Shown: positions 56,633-62,000 of the stretch, one piece after another
Position numbering within the stretch: position 1 is the stretch's first letter
How the letters are laid out: every line of letters starts with the position of its first letter
Assembly (NCBI GenBank): GCA_012295275.1
Contig: CM022667.1
Span: 21,146,667 to 21,208,666, forward strand
Direction: 5' to 3'
DNA length: 62,000 nt
DNA from: Chrysomallon squamiferum
Taxonomy: Eukaryota; Mollusca; Gastropoda; Neomphalida; Peltospiridae
Program-made: the position numbers and the translations under genes
Notes under the pieces: generated by a model
What the model saw: only the letters and a program-made list of their open reading frames with translations
What the model was told of the DNA's origin: nothing
Database searches by the model: none

Positions 56633-59507
56633 AAGCTCTTTATTAACAGGTAATTCAGAGAAAAGTGTATAAAACTAATTTTATATGGTGTTTTGTCCAC
56701 ATTTGTTGCATACAGTGAAGATGTAAAAAAATAAGCATCACTACCATCACTAAACTGCCAGTAATGCACAATTCTTTTTTTGAAATGTGGAAATAATATT
56801 GAAAATATTGAATATTAGCCAATAACTGTTCTTCAGGTATCATTTTTATGTGCCTTTTGATATTAAATTTTGTGAACACCCTAAAATATTTCTGGGATTA
56901 TCTAATTTGTTAATGTTGTTTAGCAAGTTTTCACTCAATAATAGTAAAATTAAAAAATTAAAATGTATGCAGGGTTTATTTAATACCACTATTTCTCTTT
57001 AAATGAAGAACATGATTGTGGCCTTTCTAAAATAAAATGAAAATGTAAAGAAAATGAGCAGTGTCTATGAATATATATATACAAGATTATGAATGTATTT
57101 TTCAGACTGCTGGAAATGATTTGTCCAAAACAAATGGCAGCAAGACCCACAGGTCTGCCTCAGGTAATTTTTATTTTTATTTTTTGTTATCAGTTTATTT
57201 TGAATCAGTCATATTTTTAAAACAGTTTTCATAGTGTATAATTGTGTTCCTGATAAAATGTAAATGATAAAATATCCATGTCCATTACATACATGTTAGT
57301 AAGTTAATATTTCAGTTACACCGAGCTGATCGCCCCACACCAAAACCATTTCGTGGTGTAGTTGTTCATGGAATCTCACAACCCATGCCATTAGATGACT
57401 GCCAGAAGCTTCCATTTCAAGAAGAAATTGAAAAGGCAAGTACAGGCTCGGCTGTATATTGTCTGATTAACTGATTTTTATATTCTTACTTAAAAATAAA
57501 ATAATAATAAATTACAACAGTAATAATATTCTGACTACAAATGAAAAAACAAACATATAAGAATTATTCTATACAACATATTTACATTTGCCAGCTCACA
57601 CACACATCTGTGAAATGTATGAATGTGATAGTTTTCCTGTAGGTGTGTGGGTTTGTTATTGTTTATATGTATAATGAGTGTAAATGTGTATGTATCTTTC
57701 TGCATGATACTATTTTTAAAATATGATGATAAATTAATAAATAATTCAGTCTGTTTCAACAGGTTTATGGTGATGCTCCAAGTGCTGTGCAGTGTTATAC
57801 ATGGGCTGCCATCTTAAGAGGAAGGTCGATTGTTGGAATCTCACCTCCAAGATCAGGAAAAACAGTAGCTTTCCTTCGAGCCATTTTCCATCTGCTCTAC
57901 TCACCTGGAGCGTATATTGGTGTTCCTCCTGGTAACGGGGTCTGTATCAAGAGTAAAATATCTGTTTAAGTAATTAATTTTTTCTGTATTTAATGAAAAT
58001 AATATTTAAGTCAGTGTTTTATGCCTTTATTGAAAAATTAACCAACATCAGATATGCCAACTGTTACAATTTTGGGGTAATAAGTACAGTTTTTACCCCA
58101 GACTATGCTATTATGACACACCTATGAGTAACTGCTCTTGAATGTCATTCCAATATAAATTGCTGCAGTGCTGATTCTGGAGTTTTATTATCAGAACATT
58201 GTATTGTGTCCACATGAATAAGAGATGAGAGAATATCTAAGCGTATCAAGGTAACAAATACACAGCCAGTGAATTTGTTTTTACTTAAATGCATTTTTTA
58301 AAATATAATTTCATTCAATTTTGTTGTTTTTAATCTAAAATAAGAATTCCAAATCAGTGTTTATTTTAATTCAAGCCTTACCAGACATTTGATTTAGGTG
58401 AGTAGCCCTTGACATAAATTAGCTAATAAACATCAAGGGACTTAGGCTTAAACTGTTGTATTTCTGCTTGGGATTTTCCCTTTAGTTTTAACTACCTGTG
58501 ACATGAAAATATATAGACATCTTTCCTCTACAAATACCTAAAACCAAAAAATGTAAATAATAAAAACCCCAGAAAAAGAACAACAAAATAGAAATCATTT
58601 GCTTTGAGCCTTGGGTAACTAAAGTTTTATTCTGATCCCAGTATTATATAATATGTTCAGAGTAGATACAGTAGCAGGTAGGTTTATACACACTGAAGGC
58701 TGAGTGAAAAATCACGGTGATTAAATATTTTTAACTCTTCTTTACCTTCAAGCAGTATTGACAGATATAAGTTTAAAACTGCAAGCCTCTTGCTTACCCT
58801 GTCAGCTGAGTGTACTCGTGTGAAGCAGGTTAGAGGTGTTAAGTCTCATTTTCCAGAATTAGTAATTTTGTTAATAGATCAATATATTTAAACTATTGTA
58901 AATAAAGTATAATTACTTTCTAACTTGTAATTATAGCCAGCCAAAAATACTGATAAAATTCCAAGAAAATTAATTGATCTGTTAAGAATTTGACCAAAGA
59001 AAACATAACCAGCGATGTTCAACTGTTTGAAACATGTCTCAATCCACGTGTTTGAAATATGTCTGTCAATCCACTTCAGCTCTTTAGTCCCTGATAAAAG
59101 CAAATTTTTGTGCAATCATTTACTTAACAGTACAACCAGACTTACTCACACTGTTCAGGTGTCTGTCTGTTAGACCTGTGGTGATTTTTCATTATTGTGG
59201 ATGGTAATTTCTGAGCAGATTTATTTTTCATATTCATTTACCAACATTGTATCAGTTTTTTGCTTTCACGTGTACCTTTTCCTTAACTTTTTATCACTAT
59301 ACACAGATACACACATAACACACACACAGTGCAGTCCTAAACACATGTATATTTTCAATTCTTTTTTAGCCATTAGCGTTGATACTAGTTCCAACATGGA
59401 AGAAGGCAGAGTTTGTCTATGATCTTTGCAACACAGTGTTTGTTCAGGGACGAAAAAATATGAACATCATTTGTTTGTATGCTGGTGGACGTGAAGCTGA
59501 AAATGAG
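47227..59507 (+). CDS. TDRD12: TDRD12-like Tudor domain / DEAD-box RNA helicase, 5' part
   Basis: Thirteen coding exons with matching phases: 47227-47262 (ATG), 47705-47857, 48047-48141, 48687-48734, 48932-49048, 49255-49310, 49584-49724, 50168-51857, 56380-56469, 57106-57163, 57316-57435, 57763-57939, 59370-59507; 973 aa, continuing past the window. Residues ~64-105 hold the first Tudor core (GEVYAGKR, KGWYRVRI, CKLIDYGSVELI), followed by the TDRD12-typical RWDSAAVEYFKKLIE. Residues 217-778 are a long disordered linker. Residues ~869 onward are the helicase domain: Q-motif-like SAVQCYTW, Walker A PPRSGKT (~896-902) and motif Ia region GPLALILVPTWKKAEF. TDRD12 family proteins act in germline piRNA biogenesis with PIWI proteins. 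A short out-of-frame ATG precedes the start by 12 bases. Introns after 49310 and 57435 begin with GC. Confidence 0.94.
48047..48734 (+). CDS. TDRD12: TDRD12 exons 3-4: first Tudor domain core
   Basis: Exon 3 (48047-48141) carries GEVYAGKRQSDKGWYRVRI and exon 4 (48687-48734) carries CKLIDYGSVELISTS, joined through a split Gln codon. These match the Tudor pattern of an aromatic strand (W-Y-R-V/A) followed by the D-Y/F-G turn that helps form the methyl-arginine cage. Confidence 0.9.
49451..49504. repeat. (AAT)n microsatellite
   Basis: About 54 bp of AAT triplets, 80 bp before the acceptor of TDRD12 exon 7. Confidence 0.95.
50168..51857 (+). CDS. TDRD12: TDRD12 exon 8: 1.69-kb exon encoding the disordered linker
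   Basis: A single 1,690-nt exon (acceptor CAATTTTCAG, donor TCAAA|GTAACT) encodes residues 217-778, rich in Ser, Asn, Lys and Glu with no folded domain. It contains GRG-centred motifs: MGRGEI (~379), CLGRGQRF (~479) and SLGRGQRL (~550), plus a related LGRMP (~442). The donor phase (2) is matched by exon 9. The apparent stop TAA two bases after the donor is intronic. Confidence 0.92.
52065..55150 (+). pseudogene. hAT transposase fossil (BED finger, ZBED5/GTF2IRD2-like type), interrupted
   Basis: A terminal repeat-like start, CAGGTGTGAGCAAACT followed by a GC-rich CATGGGCTGCATGCAGCC, lies at 52065. A frame at 52542-52772 reads a BED-type finger (EWTEKYFFTDIGIKALCLIC and onward to two His). After a frameshift come KSFAEAEFIKDCMVDV (about 52797) and ITSDESTDLQNIAVTHL (about 52976), the usual catalytic-domain start. 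The C-terminal third reappears at 54727-55140 (YSSKLMALKEEFIRRFADF, then KFARKMFVLFRSTDICEQTF, IMKVNK), the hAT dimerisation region. Several stops and shifts and a missing middle make it inactive. No 3' terminal repeat was identified. Confidence 0.85.
53100..54726 (+). mobile_element. Unrelated repeat and pseudogene sequence inside the hAT fossil
   Basis: Between the N- and C-terminal hAT parts lie (i) a repeat-like stretch at 53136-53440, open on both strands, and (ii) a plus-strand decayed coding stretch at about 54030-54720. The latter reads EMVKRLLTKASLQHPCTDP, FFNITPEHIAKYELELQGRF and, further on, DISEEHGDFFICFMHRHGPS. The last piece recalls a K-F-M-H-P-H-G-P segment seen in repeat-associated uncharacterised proteins of invertebrates; the assignment is from memory and tentative. 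Confidence 0.5.
56585..56630. repeat. (CA)n microsatellite
   Basis: About 46 bp of CA in TDRD12 intron 9. Confidence 0.95.
57763..59507 (+). CDS. TDRD12: TDRD12 exons 12-13: start of the DEAD-box helicase domain
   Basis: Exon 12 (57763-57939) begins VYGDAPSAVQCYTWAAILRG and continues to SPPRSGKTVAFLRAIFHLL. Exon 13 (59370-59507) reads PLALILVPTWKKAEFVYDL and ends at donor GAG|GTAAGA. The Q-motif Gln (~878) and Walker A GKT (~900-902) are present. Motif II (DEAD/DEVE-like) and the remaining helicase and C-terminal Tudor/zinc-finger parts lie beyond the window. Confidence 0.92.
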
Positions 59508-62000
59508 GTAAGAAATGAATAATGATATATTTATTCCATTTTGTATCAGCTTCATACAATAAATAACAGAAATAAGTTACAACATTTAAATACCATAATG
59601 TGAAGCATAAGTTACTTTAACATCGCATCCTTTGTTTTTCATAAGAATTTTGTTTTATTTTTATGATTAATTTATTATATTTTAATTTTAATACATTCAT
59701 AAAAAGAATGGTTTTTTATTATTTTTTCAAACTGTCGTTTTCACTTTTGACTAACTAGAACATAAACACTGTTATTAGTCTTTTAATTCTGTAATGGAAA
59801 ATAAATTATGAAACAACTTGTTAGATCAAGAATGATTTTTATTTGTTATTTCTGTTTTGATATGTAAAAATGTTGAATTTTTATCCAGAAGATCCTCACA
59901 ACACATTTCCTCTTATATGTCATTTTGCACATACCTTGACAACATTCCTGTTAACATCTTTCTGTTTTGTAGTTACATAATTTTGAGCAGATGAAATGCA
60001 AACTGTGAGCAGTGTTTGAACAGCATGTTAATAAATGTCATTGAAATTTTTTTGCTGTATATTTATTTTATTGTTATATTGTACAGTATATTTTTTATTA
60101 CACGTCTGTAGTATATGAAAATGTGGTGTGTCTGGAATGTTTCTAGTTTATTTATATTAATGTATGTTATTTCATATTCTCTATGTTTTCATGGTCCCAA
60201 TAATGACATACTGGCAGGCAAGATTTTTCTGACTTTAATTTCATATAGTATGCAAGAATAATAGCACAAAATGAAAGCTGCAGCAAAAAGAAACAAAGCA
60301 CACCAAAATTTATGACTATCTCCAGCAGTTCAAAAGATATAAACAAATTGGTACAACGGGTATTTTTTCTGTCTTCAACCATATTTTGGCAGATCATCAG
60401 AAAAGGCTGACTGTAGTTTGAAAAAACAACTGATACAAAAGACTTAAAATCAACAAGAGTGCTAGGACCAACTTGTTAAATGAGCTCATTTTTTTCAGAC
60501 CTGTATGTTTGTATGTGTGTCCACAATAACATGCTAAACATGCCAAAATCTTCTAACATGCGACAGAATGCTCCCAAAATGACTAAACATGCAGACAGAC
60601 ACTGTGGTTTCAGTTTTGGTCTTATTTGAAAAATTCAACAACTGCAGTGAACAGTTTTTCAAGATCTTTCAAATGACATACTTGAATCTAACATTTTTAA
60701 TAAAAAATATTTTTTTTTTTCTTTTTTTTTTTCTGCCAAGCCCATAAAAAATGACCTTTTCAACTTGAAGTAAAAATGTGAGTCAGTGCACAGCTTGGTC
60801 CACAGCAACCATGTATTTTCTGGCACTATAAGCCCCAAAATTTGAGAAAAGAAGTCAGGGTAGTGTCTTCAAGAATTAATTAGAATTTAACATTTATTTG
60901 TTGTTTTTTATAGTTTAAAGAGCAGCTGATCTGCCATTGCAGCAGTCATTGAAAGAACTTTTTTTTTTTTAATTTGCTTCTTTTTTTATTATTAATAATT
61001 TTTTATTTATAGCTTAACATATGTTTGAACTTCAGATGCATTTTATTCTAAAGTCATTGCATTTTAAAATAGTTAAATGTAACATTTAAAAAAATTTAAC
61101 AAAGAACCCTAATTGATATGGGTCAAACATCTTTATATAGAACAGCACAACTTTATTTACATAAGCAGCTTGAATTTTCACTCTATTAAATAATTAGTAG
61201 TAATAAGTTAAGATACTGTGATGTGTATATATCATGTATATCTAAATGTTACTTAAAAGTACTACAAGCATTTGATGTTCAGCTATAATCCTCAGCAATA
61301 CATAAACCCAGCTAATCCTTGGAGTCTATTTCAGAAAGGTGTTGCAGGTATTAATTAGAGACAATAAAATGTATGTAATCACGAGACTAGTGGCAATTAA
61401 AGACACAGGTGTGATAAGTCTGTCATCTGAAGCAGACATAAAATAATGTTCTTAGCTTTGTACTTGCTGTGATAGACAGCAGACAAGTTACCTGACCATT
61501 GTTGACAGTAATTGGCAAACACAATGTTAATTCGTTTATTTCAGAACGTATTAATATTATATTGAGTAAAAGTCATAACATATAATAAAACCTGCATCCT
61601 ACTAGATAATAAAAATTTAATCAACATAGAAATATAATTATTTCAAATAGCTCCAGTTCTTTTTAGTTGCACATAAAATATGGCAATTTTGCTATGCATG
61701 TCCTATAGTGTATATGCTAAAAATAGGAACATTAAAGAAAAAGATACAGCCAACAAGTTATTAAAAATATAAGCAACATATAATTATAATCATTTTAAAC
61801 AGCGCCAGACCATTCAAGCTGTTCATAAAATCTGCGGCGATTTCGCTCTGTAGAAAACGTAATTTCATGGTAATTTCGCTAAGCACGTTCTACTTTCAAA
61901 TGCAGAGTTTCTCTACGTCATTTGATCCCGCGAATGTAGGTTTTATTTTCAGCCAGTCTTTTTTTAAATTGCTTTGAAGGCAAGAAAAATTACATTTTTG
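59508..62000. other. TDRD12 intron 13 (incomplete) at the right edge
   Basis: No next helicase exon was found up to the window end. The sequence is A/T-rich with a few unclassified repeat pieces, including the copy at 61450-61505 shared with MPHOSPH6 intron 4. Confidence 0.6.
61450..61505. repeat. Interspersed repeat copy (also at 40370-40440)
   Basis: Same ordered blocks (TTCTTAGCTTTG, CTTGCTGTGAT, AGTTACCT) as in MPHOSPH6 intron 4, same orientation. Family unknown. Confidence 0.55.

Noticed and set aside
57535-57759. Minus-strand ORF in TDRD12 intron 11
   Set aside because: A/T-rich chance frame opposite a well-defined intron.

Overview
This is an intron-rich, AT-rich animal nuclear contig. 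Coding exons are short, joined by GT-AG introns with matching phases, and separated by kilobases of A/T-rich sequence full of AAT/ATT, CA/GT and CT/GA microsatellites and DNA-transposon fossils. A TDRD12-type piRNA helicase and MPHOSPH6 make it a metazoan. The base composition, microsatellite load and hAT/FLYWCH fossils suggest a lophotrochozoan, possibly a cephalopod mollusc; that last step is inference.

Four protein genes were assembled by hand, checking splice sites and phase at each junction. On the minus strand, right to left: (1) MPHOSPH6, complete, 5 exons, 163 aa, 45101 to 39125. (2) A 271-aa type I membrane protein, signal peptide - CUB - LDL-receptor class A - TM - basic tail, 8 coding exons, 36713 to 31625, with the architecture and length of LDLRAD2. 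(3) A roughly 1,080-aa Arg/Tyr/Ser-rich protein I cannot assign to any family, about 13 exons from 28522 to 7789, with further candidate last exons at 7065-6892 and 4821-4764. On the plus strand: (4) the first 13 coding exons (973 aa) of a TDRD12-like Tudor/DEAD-box helicase, 47227 to 59507, running off the right edge.

MPHOSPH6 and TDRD12 are divergent, with starts about 2.1 kb apart. Between them are two direct copies of a ~120-bp segment, one abutting the MPHOSPH6 start, and a FLYWCH zinc-finger fossil. TDRD12 uses two GC-AG introns and keeps a complete Q-motif/Walker A. Its largest intron carries a broken hAT transposase gene interrupted by a second mobile-element-like remnant. A 259-bp hAT MITE with a perfect 8-bp target duplication sits in MPHOSPH6 intron 2.

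The left 7.5 kb holds a ~2.9-kb foldback structure with ~200-bp arms, an 814-bp terminal-inverted-repeat element, and candidate alternative last exons of the orphan gene. I saw no rRNA, tRNA, CRISPR or prokaryotic-type operon. The most interesting item is the orphan gene: a large, clearly spliced but unrecognised protein whose exons are almost all frame-preserving cassettes.
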